From: Oscillospiraceae bacterium
Lineage (GTDB): Bacteria; Bacillota; Clostridia; Oscillospirales; Oscillospiraceae
Assembly: GCA_009786445.1 (NCBI GenBank)
Contig: WQTE01000002.1
Location: 1 to 55,263, forward strand
Reading direction: 5' to 3'
Length of the DNA stretch: 55,263 nucleotides
Positions 1-8,341 of the stretch are shown here, in pieces; the first letter of the stretch is position 1; every line of letters begins with the position of its first letter. Under the pieces are notes generated by a model. It had not been told where the DNA came from and searched no databases. It saw only the letters and a program-made list of their open reading frames with translations. Both the position numbers and the translations under genes were made by a program.

Positions 1-92
1 GCTGCTGTAAGCGTTGTCTTACCGTGGTCAACGTGACCGATTGTGCCGATGTTGACATGTGGTTTGTTTCTTTCAAACTTTTGCTTAGCCAT
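1..92 (-). CDS. tuf: Elongation factor Tu, N-terminal fragment
   Basis: The reverse strand reads [19 protein letters not shown] and then HVDHGKTT, the N-terminus and P-loop (G1) of EF-Tu, the GTPase that delivers aminoacyl-tRNA to the ribosome. Only the first 30 or so codons lie in the window; the rest runs off the left edge. The start is secured by an AAGGAGGA ribosome binding site at 101-110. It appears to have its own promoter and lies beyond the terminator of the ispH/rpsA gene, so it is a separate transcription unit. Confidence 0.96.
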   Translation of the reverse strand, partial: MAKQKFERNKPHVNIGTIGHVDHGKTTLTA

Positions 93-158
93 TTACTGGA
101 AATCCTCCTTACGGTATATTGATGTATCATGTTTCATTTTATTTTCGTAGCAAACGGT

Positions 159-187
159 ATTGTACAGTATCTGTAAGCATTTTGCAA
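159..187 (-). promoter_or_regulatory. Sigma-A type promoter of tuf
   Basis: On the minus strand TTGCAA (182-187) and TACAAT (159-164) are separated by 17 bases, a good vegetative promoter. It lies between the ispH/rpsA terminator and the tuf ribosome binding site, with a predicted leader of about 60 bases. No experimental start is known. Confidence 0.65.
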
Positions 188-212
188 GAGTTATTTTTAA
201 TTCCTTGAAAAA

Positions 213-252
213 AACTCAAAAAAAGGCAACGAACATATCCGCTCGTTGCCTT
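213..252 (-). terminator. Rho-independent terminator after ispH/rpsA
   Basis: On the minus strand GGCAACGA (243-250) pairs perfectly with TCGTTGCC (225-232) around a 10-base loop and is followed by a run of seven T. It sits just after the stop codon of the ispH-rpsA fusion and separates that operon from tuf. Confidence 0.9.
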
Positions 253-285
253 TAAGCTGTGTGATTGTGTGTTTAAATCTCTTTA

Positions 286-2499
286 TTATTCTTCTTCCGT
301 CTCCATATCGTCTAATTCGTCCATTGCGGGAGGATTGTCTGTGTCATAGACAATAGCCGGAGAATTGTCGTCCGGTTCTTCATCGTCTGCAACATCGCTT
401 TCGGCGCCGACCGATTGAGCGGGAGACTCTAAAAGTGCTCTTATACTGAGGCTGACTTTTTTGCGGTCGTTGTCGATTTCTGTGATTTTAACATCAACCA
501 TCTGCCCGTCTGACAGAACCTCGGAGGGAAGCCCAATCCTGCGGTCTGTAATTTGAGAAATGTGTATTAAACCGTCTACACCCGAGCAAATCTCTGCAAA
601 AGCGCCAAATGGCATCATTTTGACAATTTTTACGTTTACGACATCTCCAACCTTGTAAGTTTCCGTAAATTTAGTCCACGGATTATCTTCACCCTTTTTA
701 TAACCCAGAGAAATTTTCTTGCTCTCTTTATCAAATGAAATTACGTAAACGGAAACCTCATCGCCAACCGTCATCACCTCTGAAGGCTGCTTGATTCTTG
801 TCCAGCTAAGCTCAGAAATGTGAACCATACCGTCCACACCGCCTATGTCAACAAACACACCGTAAGTAGTCATAGATTTTACAACACCGTCATACTTCTT
901 GCCTACTTCGATTTCATTCCAGACCTGCTCTGCCTTCTCACGGCGCTCATCGCCTTGCACCAAACGAATGGAGCCTACAACGCGCCTTCTTGACTGGTTG
1001 ACCTCAGTAATGCGAAGTCGAACGGTCTTTTTCATAAGCTCTGACATTTGCGCCGATTTTGGCAGACCTGTTTGAGAAGCGGGTACAAACACTCGCACAC
1101 CTTTGACGTTTACAACTATGCCACCCTTATTCTCCTCGGTAACGACACCCTCAACAATGGATTTGTTTTCTCTTGCAGATTCTACAATATCCCAATTTTT
1201 TATGGCATCCAGGCGTTTTTTGGAGAGCATGACCATGCCTTCTACGTCATTGACTCGCATGACAAAAGACTCAATGGTATCTCCAACCTTGATAACATCA
1301 TCAATGCTCACATTACCGTCGTCAATGAATTCTGTAATCGGTATATAACCTGATTGCTTCGTGCCCAAATCCAGGGATACTTCGGTTGAAGTAATAGACG
1401 TGACTATACCCGACACCTTTTCTCCGGTGCGAAGAGTTTTGATAGACTTCTCAAGCAACTCTTCAAAAGATTCAGAGTCATCGTCTTCATCTGCTCCGGA
1501 GTTTGACCCAGACTCGATTTCAGTCTCAGTCTCAAAAACATCCTTCTTTTCTTCTGCGGGCTCATTGCTCTGCTCCGCGGTTTCTTGCTTTGGACTTGCT
1601 TCCGGCTCCTGTAGAGTGGATTCTCCCTGCTCTTCTGTGGTGCCGTCCATGTTTGTTTCTTTGCTCATCTTTCGGATGACCTCCTTAATGATAGGCGCGG
1701 GGGTCGATGCACCGGCAGTTACGCCAATCACACTGTACTGACAAAACTCTGCTAAATCAATTTCATCTGCGTTACTTACAAAAAAGACCTTTTTAGAGTA
1801 ATGACTGCAAATGTGTTTAAGACTCTGACTGTTCGAGCTGTTATTGTCACCAACAACTACAATCGCATCAGTTGTCTTAGATATATACTCCGCCTCCTGC
1901 TGACGTTTAAACGTAGCGTTGCATATTGTATCAAACAATTTATGATTTGTACACTCTTTTTTTATTGTTTTAACACAAGTTTCATAAAGATTTTTTGAAG
2001 CTGTTGTTTGAAACACAATAGAAAGGTCTTTTTTTGCGTTTTTCTTGATATTTAGCCAACTTTTGAGCTCATCGGATGATTCAAAAATTGCGTACTCATC
2101 GCACCATCCCGCAATGGCTTTCACCTCCGGGTGCTCGCTGCTGCCGATAATCAAAATAAATCTGCCAGCTTTTGACTGCTCACTGACAATTTCGTGGATT
2201 TTTTTTACATCGGGGCAAGTGGCATCGATTATATCGGCACATTTATCGCTCAGCTGCTCATAATCACTCTTACTCGCACCGTGCGACCTTATTATAACAA
2301 CCGCTTTTTCGGGAATATCCGAGATATGCTCGACACATCGCACTCCCCTTGCCGCAAGTTCACTGACGACAAACTCGTTATGGATAATGGAGCCGAGTGT
2401 AAAACAAGTCTCAAACTTATCCGCCGCCGCCTCACACATAGCGACAGCCCTCTTAACCCCATAACAAAAGCCGGCAGATTTTGCAACAATCAGTTCCAT
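286..2499 (-). CDS. ispH: Bifunctional HMBPP reductase IspH / ribosomal protein S1
   Basis: The first 280 residues or so are IspH, the 4Fe-4S enzyme that makes IPP and DMAPP in the last step of the MEP isoprenoid pathway. The three cluster cysteines are visible as C12 (AGFCYGVKRA), C95 (DATCPDV) and C193 (ICNATFKRQQ), with the SHG motif near 72-74. A strongly acidic linker (about 280-355) leads into four S1/OB RNA-binding repeats starting near 356, 443, 525 and 613; the last two have the classical GVDGMVHISEL and GVDGLIHISQI signatures. The fusion is known from other Clostridia. The start overlaps the end of plsC by 10 bases, so translation is probably coupled in a cmk-plsC-ispH operon. Confidence 0.95.
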   Translation of the reverse strand: MELIVAKSAGFCYGVKRAVAMCEAAADKFETCFTLGSIIHNEFVVSELAARGVRCVEHISDIPEKAVVIIRSHGASKSDYEQLSDKCADIIDATCPDVKKIHEIVSEQSKAGRFILIIGSSEHPEVKAIAGWCDEYAIFESSDELKSWLNIKKNAKKDLSIVFQTTASKNLYETCVKTIKKECTNHKLFDTICNATFKRQQEAEYISKTTDAIVVVGDNNSSNSQSLKHICSHYSKKVFFVSNADEIDLAEFCQYSVIGVTAGASTPAPIIKEVIRKMSKETNMDGTTEEQGESTLQEPEASPKQETAEQSNEPAEEKKDVFETETEIESGSNSGADEDDDSESFEELLEKSIKTLRTGEKVSGIVTSITSTEVSLDLGTKQSGYIPITEFIDDGNVSIDDVIKVGDTIESFVMRVNDVEGMVMLSKKRLDAIKNWDIVESARENKSIVEGVVTEENKGGIVVNVKGVRVFVPASQTGLPKSAQMSELMKKTVRLRITEVNQSRRRVVGSIRLVQGDERREKAEQVWNEIEVGKKYDGVVKSMTTYGVFVDIGGVDGMVHISELSWTRIKQPSEVMTVGDEVSVYVISFDKESKKISLGYKKGEDNPWTKFTETYKVGDVVNVKIVKMMPFGAFAEICSGVDGLIHISQITDRRIGLPSEVLSDGQMVDVKITEIDNDRKKVSLSIRALLESPAQSVGAESDVADDEEPDDNSPAIVYDTDNPPAMDELDDMETEEE

Positions 2500-3104
2500 T
2501 TATTACCATCACCCAGATTTTGAATTTTTTCCATTAGTTCTTCAGAAAGTTTAGCATAATCATCGGCAGACCTTTTTTCGCTCAGTTTCTCAACAAAGTA
2601 CGGCTCACCGAAAATGACCTGAGTTTTCCTGAAAAAAGGCTTTTTACGCGGCATAAACACCGGCATAATCGGCACTTTTGCACGCTCGGCAAGCTTCACA
2701 GCTCCGCTCTTTGCCGATGAGGCATCATATGAAGATGCTCTGGTACCCTCGGGAAAAATGACAACCTTGTCTCCTTTTTTAAGGTAACTCAGTGAACGTT
2801 TAACAGAGCCGACATCCATAGCCTCCCTGTCAACAGGAATCATACCGAGTTTCCATAAAAAGAACGAAACTATCGGGATTTTGAATAAGCTGATTTTGGC
2901 AATAACCCGGATCTGCATGTCACCGCCAAGTGCCAGAGCAATATGAAAAGGGTCAATCATAGCAGAATGATTACTGCAAATAAGCGCAGGACCGTTTACT
3001 ATATTTTCCTGTCCAAACACATCAAAAGGTCTGAAAAATCGTATAATAGGCCCCACAAAACGAAAGCAACGCTGATAAAACTTATGACTGACTTCTTTGC
3101 TCAT
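2490..3104 (-). CDS. plsC: 1-acyl-glycerol-3-phosphate acyltransferase
   Basis: This is a 204-residue PlsC-family enzyme that adds the second acyl chain to lysophosphatidic acid at the cytoplasmic membrane, giving phosphatidic acid. The catalytic NHxxxxD box is present as NHSAMID (H46, D51), and the substrate-binding FPEGTR motif follows near residue 118. Its length is normal for the family. Its start overlaps the end of cmk by four bases and its end overlaps the ispH start by ten, so the three genes look co-transcribed. The order cmk-plsC-ispH is a recurrent Clostridial arrangement, which supports the assignment. Confidence 0.92.
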   Translation of the reverse strand: MSKEVSHKFYQRCFRFVGPIIRFFRPFDVFGQENIVNGPALICSNHSAMIDPFHIALALGGDMQIRVIAKISLFKIPIVSFFLWKLGMIPVDREAMDVGSVKRSLSYLKKGDKVVIFPEGTRASSYDASSAKSGAVKLAERAKVPIMPVFMPRKKPFFRKTQVIFGEPYFVEKLSEKRSADDYAKLSEELMEKIQNLGDGNKWN

Positions 3105-3781
3105 AGACCAAACTTCTCCGAAATAAGATTTACAAGTGCCTGAAAGCTTTGCTCAAAATCAAGCTCTGTGGTATCGACAGTTATTGCATCATCAGCTGCT
3201 TTGAGTGGCGCAGCCTCGCGCTCGCTGTCGTTTTTATCTCTTTGCATCATATCCCGCGCCACATCTTCAAAAGTCACGTCAACACCCTTTGCCGTAAGCT
3301 CCTTAAAACGCCGCAAAGCCCTTGCGCTATCATCGGCAGTGATGAAAATTTTGAGGTCAGCACTCGGCAAAACAACAGTGCCTATGTCTCGCCCGTCCAT
3401 TATCACATTATGCGACTTCGCCATATCCCGCTGCATATTTAGTAAAAACTCCCTCACCGCAGGTATTGCTGAAACATCGGAAGCATACGTGGAAATCTCA
3501 GGTAATCTAATATCATCAGAAACATCTTCATCATTAAGCAGCATACGCTGTAAGCCCGACTCATCGTAATGCATGCCGAGCCTGATTTGACTCAGTAACC
3601 CCAAAACGCCTTTTTCATCTTTTGACTCTACGCCGTTACGAAACACAAACAGCCCGATAGCCCTGTACAGCGCACCAGTATCAACGTAAATAAACCCAAA
3701 ATGCTTGGCAACTCTTTTAGCAAGCGTACTCTTACCCGCCCCCGAAGGCCCGTCAAGAGCAATGCTTTTGAATTCTTTCAA
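3101..3781 (-). CDS. cmk: Cytidylate kinase
   Basis: This enzyme phosphorylates CMP and dCMP with ATP. The P-loop GPSGAGKST lies at residues 11-19, and the CMP-binding region carries MDGRDIGTVV, diagnostic of the Cmk family rather than adenylate kinase. At 226 residues it is the usual length. The start is TTG at 3781: a GGGAG ribosome binding site lies eight bases upstream and the P-loop is at the expected distance. It is the first gene of the cmk-plsC-ispH/rpsA operon. Its first five codons and upstream bases match the start of a leader reading frame near 53841 over 19 bases. Confidence 0.95.
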   Translation of the reverse strand: MKEFKSIALDGPSGAGKSTLAKRVAKHFGFIYVDTGALYRAIGLFVFRNGVESKDEKGVLGLLSQIRLGMHYDESGLQRMLLNDEDVSDDIRLPEISTYASDVSAIPAVREFLLNMQRDMAKSHNVIMDGRDIGTVVLPSADLKIFITADDSARALRRFKELTAKGVDVTFEDVARDMMQRDKNDSEREAAPLKAADDAITVDTTELDFEQSFQALVNLISEKFGL

Positions 3782-3853
3782 ACTAATGACTCCCGATTTG
3801 TTTAATAAAATACCCTACATATCCATACACTATTCGCGCAAAGTTGTCAAGTA

Positions 3854-4759
3854 TTAATTTACATTATTCGCAAAATCTCTTGCTGAATTGACGAAGGCAA
3901 GCACCGTCGCCCGAACAAGGTCAACAAGCTCTGCTGAAATACGATTAAACTCACTAAGCTCCTCGCCTGTCAGCTCAGCATTACGGCGCAAATCATCAAG
4001 GTAGCGACCTGTTTGACTTGCAGCTTCATCGGCAATATCGTTTGCTATCGAGTCGAAACCCTCCGACAGCCATCTGAGCCTTTTTTCCAGCTCCTCACCG
4101 GAGTAGCGCTCTTCGAGAGTCTGCCGCATATCGGCGTATACCTCTGCCAGTGCCGACGCATTCATGCGAGCTCTCGTCGCCGGGTCAAGATACGTCTCAC
4201 GTATTTCAAATTCCATATCACGTCTGGCTATATTGAATTTAAAGCTAATCGCATCTCTAATCCCGGTTTCTGCACGGTCTTGACTTTCAAAACCGGGCAA
4301 CGTGGAATAACGTCTGACTCCGTCAGCATCAGTTCTAAAAGTTACAAGATTATTAGTCCACGGATTTCTAATAAATCCACTTAGCGAATTTGCGCTTTGC
4401 GAAATAAACTCATCAATAGGACTATTCCAAAAATTCCGCTCAGCTCCGCTAATATTCCCTGCATTGGTCGGCGGCGAACTATCAGGCGGCTTAACGAATT
4501 CATCTAAGTTAAAAAATTCCATTTGCTCACGGCGAAGCTGCGAAACATCTTTCCCGCGAAGCTGCTCACCCGCACGGGCAAAAAGTCTACGCGCTTCATC
4601 GCTGATGCTTAGTGTATCCACTGCTACATTAGCAGTTTTGTGCGGCGGATGCAAAGTGCTTGCCGAAATGAGCCCCAAGTTATGCCCTCTAACACCGGTT
4701 CTGTCAGGCCTGATAAGTGTACGCGCATTATTTGCGTTATTTACTGTGTTTGTACTCAT
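3854..4759 (-). CDS. Hypothetical protein, possibly motility-associated
   Basis: I do not recognise a family for this 301-residue soluble protein. It has no signal peptide or membrane segment. The N-terminal 50 residues are Asn/Thr-rich and look disordered; VDTLSISDEARRLF at about 48-61 resembles the D-S/T-x-x-I-S-x-x-A-R motif seen in FlgM and several flagellar assembly proteins. The C-terminal half is helical and charged. It stands alone: cmk starts 73 bases beyond its end, and upstream lies a sigma-D-like promoter (TAAA, 16 bases, TCCGATAT). The motif and promoter together suggest a role in motility or a late flagellar regulon, but this is inference. Confidence 0.7.
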   Translation of the reverse strand: MSTNTVNNANNARTLIRPDRTGVRGHNLGLISASTLHPPHKTANVAVDTLSISDEARRLFARAGEQLRGKDVSQLRREQMEFFNLDEFVKPPDSSPPTNAGNISGAERNFWNSPIDEFISQSANSLSGFIRNPWTNNLVTFRTDADGVRRYSTLPGFESQDRAETGIRDAISFKFNIARRDMEFEIRETYLDPATRARMNASALAEVYADMRQTLEERYSGEELEKRLRWLSEGFDSIANDIADEAASQTGRYLDDLRRNAELTGEELSEFNRISAELVDLVRATVLAFVNSARDFANNVN

Positions 4760-4843
4760 CGCGTTATCTCTCCATATTCCAAAAAGCCTGTTGACTCTAT
4801 ACCTAACGACAATAAAATGTCATAAAAAAATACCTCAGTCTAT

Positions 4844-4871
4844 ATATCGGAATAATTATGTCAAAACTTTA
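4844..4871 (-). promoter_or_regulatory. Sigma-D (sigma-28)-like promoter
   Basis: On the minus strand TAAA (4868-4871) is followed after 16 bases by TCCGATAT, close to the Bacillus sigma-D consensus TAAA-N15-GCCGATAT. A TTGACA hexamer (4859-4864) overlaps it and could serve sigma-A with a weak TAGACT box at 4837-4842. It lies about 85-110 bases upstream of the hypothetical gene ending at 3854. Confidence 0.5.
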
Positions 4872-4917
4872 GCATTTTTATGAATTTTTCATGGCTTAAC
4901 ACAACGCGACAAACCTG

Positions 4918-4956
4918 ACAAAAACAACAAACACCCGACAGTCGCCTATCGAGTGC
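4918..4956 (-). terminator. Rho-independent terminator after the rluB-like gene
   Basis: On the minus strand CACTCGA (4949-4955) pairs with TCGGGTG (4932-4938), including one G-U pair, followed by TTTGTTGTTTTTGT. It lies just after the rluB-like stop codon and ends the long operon-like block upstream. Confidence 0.7.
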
Positions 4957-4963
4957 TTTATTC

Positions 4964-5677
4964 TCAACCCCGCAACGCCTCTACTTCACTCTCCGTCAAG
5001 TGCCGCCACTTGCCGAGTGGGAGCGAGCCGAGCTCCAGAGCGCCGATTGAAACACGCCTCAGCGAAACAACTTTCAGCCCGCAAACTGCGCACATCTTCC
5101 GAATTTGCCTGTTGCGCCCCTCTGCGATGGAAATAGAAATCACACCCGAATTACCCTTTTGCGAAATAATCTCAACACTTACAGCAGAAACGACATAATC
5201 ATCAATCTCAACAGGCTCACACAAAAGTGCATAAGCCTTAGAAATATCTCCTAAAACCTCTACCCGATAAACCTTAACTTTCTCTCCCGACGGATGAGCA
5301 ATTCTATTCGCAAAATCCCCGTCATTGGTAAGCAAAATCAACCCCTCGGACTCCTTATCAAGCCGCCCGACGAGGTAAACCCTGACACCGACATCACGGG
5401 TAAGCTCTAAGATAGTCTGTCTACCCCTCTCGTCGCGAGCAGTAGACAAATATCCGCAAGGCTTGTTTAGCATAATATAGACAAAAGCATCTTTCGCCCT
5501 AAGCGTCACACCATCAACAGTAATTACATCACACGAAACATCGGCAGACTGCCCCAGAGCAGCAACCACACCATTGACGGATACCCTGCCTGCGACAACC
5601 ATAGCCTCCGCTTTTCTGCGCGAAGCAATGCCATGCGCCGACAGAATTTTCGGGATTCTCTCACGCTTATTTCCCAT
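4964..5677 (-). CDS. rluB: RluB/RsuA-family pseudouridine synthase
   Basis: This 237-residue protein isomerises a uridine in rRNA, most likely in the 23S peptidyl transferase region if it is an RluB orthologue. An N-terminal S4 RNA-binding domain (about 1-58, with ASRRKAEAMV and RVSVNG) precedes the catalytic domain. The catalytic aspartate is D107 in GRLDKESEGLILLTNDG, and the typical LNKPCG box sits near 70-75. RsuA and RluB cannot be separated on motifs alone; the Firmicute context next to scpA/scpB and ytfJ favours RluB. It starts five bases after the end of the gerW/ytfJ gene and is followed by a terminator. Confidence 0.9.
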   Translation of the reverse strand: MGNKRERIPKILSAHGIASRRKAEAMVVAGRVSVNGVVAALGQSADVSCDVITVDGVTLRAKDAFVYIMLNKPCGYLSTARDERGRQTILELTRDVGVRVYLVGRLDKESEGLILLTNDGDFANRIAHPSGEKVKVYRVEVLGDISKAYALLCEPVEIDDYVVSAVSVEIISQKGNSGVISISIAEGRNRQIRKMCAVCGLKVVSLRRVSIGALELGSLPLGKWRHLTESEVEALRG

Positions 5678-5682
5678 CAGAG

Positions 5683-6078
5683 CTAATCTTCAGCCTCGCC
5701 GTGACCCTTATCCATGAATTCGCTAACCTTTTCAAGCACCTCAGGAACGGCATCAAGAATACGGTCCACAGTTGTTGACTTTGGCGGAGTAATATAAATC
5801 ATATCAACCTTACCATTTTTAATGACCAAAAAAGCCACAGGAATAATATTAATCCCCGCACCCGTGCCACCGCCGAAACCACTCTTTGCAGCTTTTGCCT
5901 GCTCAAAATCAGTACCACCACCTGCAAAACCCAAAGTAACCTTTGAAACAGGTATTAAAGTAATACCATCAGGAGTTGTGATAGGCTCACCAACAATAGT
6001 GTTAGCATCAATCATCTCCTTAATTTTTTGCATAGAAATCTCCATTAAACCACTAAGAGGCTGATGTTGCTTCTCCAT
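5683..6078 (-). CDS. ytfJ: GerW/YtfJ family spore protein
   Basis: This 131-residue protein matches the YtfJ/GerW family, linked in Bacillus to spore germination; its molecular activity is not established. Recognisable features are TIVGEPITTPDGITLIPVSK near the N-terminus, two glycine-rich stretches (FAGGGTD and FGGGTGAG) and the conserved AFLVIKNGKVDMI strand. It lies between a DUF2953 gene and an rluB-like gene, the neighbourhood seen around ytfI-ytfJ in Bacillus. A 96-base palindromic repeat (6138-6233) separates it from DUF2953. Its presence suggests a spore former or a recent descendant of one. Confidence 0.88.
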   Translation of the reverse strand: MEKQHQPLSGLMEISMQKIKEMIDANTIVGEPITTPDGITLIPVSKVTLGFAGGGTDFEQAKAAKSGFGGGTGAGINIIPVAFLVIKNGKVDMIYITPPKSTTVDRILDAVPEVLEKVSEFMDKGHGEAED

Positions 6079-6137
6079 TTTATATCATCCTTTCAAAAAT
6101 TGTTGTAGTTGTAGTTTATACAATCATCCACCAGTAT

Positions 6138-6233
6138 AGCAGATGATGTGCTGTTTGCGGAGTCTTTTTTTCTTAAGCAGGGGTGAAGATTACCTGGCTC
6201 GAAAAAAAGCGGAGCAAATTGCATATTATCTGC
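6138..6233 (-). repeat. Palindromic dispersed repeat, copy R1
   Basis: A 96-base element with imperfect inverted ends: GCAGATGATGTGC at the left and GCATATTATCTGC at the right, followed inward by GTTTGC and GCAAAT and then T-run and A-run arms. The transcript could fold into one long hairpin. It closely matches copies at 12111-12207 and 42868-42965. Its right end runs into the last codons of the DUF2953 gene and supplies that gene's stop codon. Confidence 0.85.
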
Positions 6234-6780
6234 GAGAACCGACGGGCAAAACCGTTTTCAGTATTGGTAAAAACGCAAAAACTATGTAAAACGCCTCCCA
6301 GACCGCGAGAGAAAATCTGACTTTAGCATAAATCCTCGGCTCAGTGGACTCAAAATCGGCAAAAACCCTTAAATCTCGCTTTTTCAATCGAAAATTCCTA
6401 TCAAGCACAGGAAGCAGAAAACCAAAAGCAGCATTACCCGCACCATATACCATTGCAGTCTTCGCCGCATCCTCACCCGCTGAGGAGTAGTAAAGCGTAA
6501 GCTCCTTTATGAGTAACCTGCGCCTAAACCTGTCAAGAGCCGACTTAACCGCATTAAAAATATCAATAAAAGCACTGAAATCACCGGGTAACTTAACAGC
6601 GGATTCTTTATCCCTGCTTATCTTAGGCTTCTTCTCCTTGCCATCGTCAGACAAACTAAACCTAAAAAACCCGATTTTATACCACATTTGAAGCCCTTCA
6701 TCGCTGTACTCAACAATAAAACCAAAGCGAAGCAAAGCAATCAAGAGAAGTATCAGAAAAATAATACCCAGCACTAACAT
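6226..6780 (-). CDS. DUF2953 protein (YtfI-like)
   Basis: This 184-residue protein starts with one hydrophobic membrane anchor (residues 1-18), followed by VEYSDEGLQMWYKIGFFRF, a hallmark region of DUF2953. The C-terminal part (about 155-176) is again hydrophobic. Function is unknown; in Bacillus the homologue YtfI sits next to the spore protein YtfJ, as here. It starts four bases after the end of scpB, so it belongs to the scpA-scpB unit. The last residues (G-S-R-R) and the TAA stop lie within or at the edge of palindromic repeat R1, so the natural C-terminus may have been altered by insertion of the repeat. Confidence 0.82.
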   Translation of the reverse strand: MLVLGIIFLILLLIALLRFGFIVEYSDEGLQMWYKIGFFRFSLSDDGKEKKPKISRDKESAVKLPGDFSAFIDIFNAVKSALDRFRRRLLIKELTLYYSSAGEDAAKTAMVYGAGNAAFGFLLPVLDRNFRLKKRDLRVFADFESTEPRIYAKVRFSLAVWEAFYIVFAFLPILKTVLPVGSRR

Positions 6781-6784
6781 AACA

Positions 6785-7492
6785 TCACTCCGTCTGTTCC
6801 ACCACAGAATCTATAGATTCCACAGTAGAGTCTGACTCAAAATCAATCTCAGTCTGATTCGCAATTTGCGCACCGACGATAGGCACAGCATCAAAATCAG
6901 CCTGCGACCCCATCATAGCCTCACGAGCCTGAAGCTCTAAAATAGCATTTTGAATCCCCTCTTTCTCATCGCCCGCACCATCTACCTGCGGAAGCTCCGG
7001 CAAATCCTTGAGCGATTGCATACCAAAAGTTCTGAGAAAATTGTGATTTGTCCTGAAAAGCACAGGCCGCCCGGGAGCATCAAGTCTGCCGCAAGGCTCA
7101 ACAAGGCCGCGCTCTTGCAGAAGACCCACAGTATAAGCACTGTCAACGCCTCTGATTTGCTCTACATACGCCTTGGTAGCAGGTCCGAAATAGGCTATTA
7201 TTGAAAGAACCTCAAGAGCAGGCTGTGAAAGCTGCGGAGGCTTCCTATTTTCAAGAGCACGACGAATAAAATCGGCATACTCGGGCGAAGAACAAAGCTG
7301 CAACGAATCTTCAAGTTTAACAAGCCTGATACCACGCCTGTCGAAACTGTAACCATCTCTAAGCCTATTTGCCGCCGCCTCAACATGAAACTCATCAACA
7401 CCCAAAACAGCAGCTATTCTCGCTTGCTTCACCGGCTCACCTGAAACAAATAATATTGCCTCTATGGCATGTTCAATATCATGACTCTCCAT
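6785..7492 (-). CDS. scpB: Segregation and condensation protein B
   Basis: ScpB is the winged-helix subunit that, with ScpA and SMC, forms the bacterial condensin. The N-terminus IEHAIEAILFVSGEPV and the motif LEVLSIIAYFGPATKAYVEQ, followed by an RGVDS box, are diagnostic. The 40-residue C-terminal tail is acidic and probably disordered. I place the start at 7492, giving 235 residues; an in-frame ATG at 7504 abuts the AAAGGA ribosome binding site, while 7492 is 12 bases from it. The ribosome binding site and start belong to a repeated element that also precedes the DUF1028 and YgeY genes. The scpA gene lies 43 bases upstream. Confidence 0.93.
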   Translation of the reverse strand: MESHDIEHAIEAILFVSGEPVKQARIAAVLGVDEFHVEAAANRLRDGYSFDRRGIRLVKLEDSLQLCSSPEYADFIRRALENRKPPQLSQPALEVLSIIAYFGPATKAYVEQIRGVDSAYTVGLLQERGLVEPCGRLDAPGRPVLFRTNHNFLRTFGMQSLKDLPELPQVDGAGDEKEGIQNAILELQAREAMMGSQADFDAVPIVGAQIANQTEIDFESDSTVESIDSVVEQTE

Positions 7493-7536
7493 ACAAATGA
7501 CCATTCCTTTTGAAAAACATCGAGCACAAAACGACC
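7490..7536 (-). repeat. Leader element, right-hand part only (copy A)
   Basis: On the minus strand this holds GGTCGTTTTGTGC, a short variable stretch, then AAAGGAATGGTCATT and the scpB ATG. The same blocks in the same order precede the ATG of the genes at 45412 and 53705. Here the upstream half, which provides the pairing arm, is missing because the scpA coding end occupies it. Confidence 0.75.
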
Positions 7537-8330
7537 TATGAATCCCCTGCTGTAAAATCTATAATCTCGCTCTCCCTGCCGCTTCCGGTATAAGACAGCA
7601 TCAAATCCTCATTTTCACCCGAAACAAGCACACTTCCAATCTTGCAGAGTTCAAGTACCGCAACAAAAGTGGCAATCAGCTCCGAGCGATCGCGGCACTC
7701 ACCAAAAAGTACATCAATCTTGACATCACCATACTCTTTAAGCCTATCCACAATCTCAGAAATTTTATTGGAAATAGGGAAGACTTCTCTACCTGGATAG
7801 ACCATATCCCGTGGATTTCTACTTGCGATTTTTAGATTTTCCCTACCGATAACGCGCTCCATCGCATCAAGAAGCTCTTTACTGATATGAACATACTTAT
7901 ACTCATCATCAGGCGAAAAATATTCAGGCGGCCCCGCCATCATAAGCCCGTCACGAGAATACATACCCGAAAGAGTTTGAGCAATCTCCTTAATCTGAAC
8001 ATAAACGTCGCCACGCTTCAATTCTTCAAGAGAAGTTATAAGCTGCTCGAGCTCCGAAACCTCTTCGCCGCCGGACAAAAGCATTTTCGTCTTAATATAC
8101 GTAAGATACGAAGCCATAGCCACAAATTCGCTGGCAATATCCAGATTCATCTCTGTCATCTCGTCAAGATACGCCAGATACTGCTGCAAAATCACAGAAA
8201 TACTGATATCTCGAATCTCAACCTTGTTACGGCTGAGCAACTGTAGAATAAGAGTCAGAGGACCTTCAAAATCCGACATATCATCCTTTTCCTTAACTAT
8301 TCCTTCTAACTTAAAAACAGGAGTATCCAT
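7536..8330 (-). CDS. scpA: Segregation and condensation protein A
   Basis: ScpA is the kleisin that bridges the SMC heads in bacterial condensin. The N-terminal signature FEGPLTLILQLLSRNKVEI with DISISVILQQYL, then ASEFVAMASYLTYIKTKMLL, is typical of the family, and the length of 264 residues is normal. The C-terminal winged-helix part contains VTFVAVLELCK-like ATFVAVLELCKIGSV. It is followed directly by scpB and preceded by an M50 protease gene only 11 bases away, an arrangement found in many Clostridia. Confidence 0.93.
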   Translation of the reverse strand: MDTPVFKLEGIVKEKDDMSDFEGPLTLILQLLSRNKVEIRDISISVILQQYLAYLDEMTEMNLDIASEFVAMASYLTYIKTKMLLSGGEEVSELEQLITSLEELKRGDVYVQIKEIAQTLSGMYSRDGLMMAGPPEYFSPDDEYKYVHISKELLDAMERVIGRENLKIASRNPRDMVYPGREVFPISNKISEIVDRLKEYGDVKIDVLFGECRDRSELIATFVAVLELCKIGSVLVSGENEDLMLSYTGSGRESEIIDFTAGDS

Positions 8331-8341
8331 GAAACATCCCC

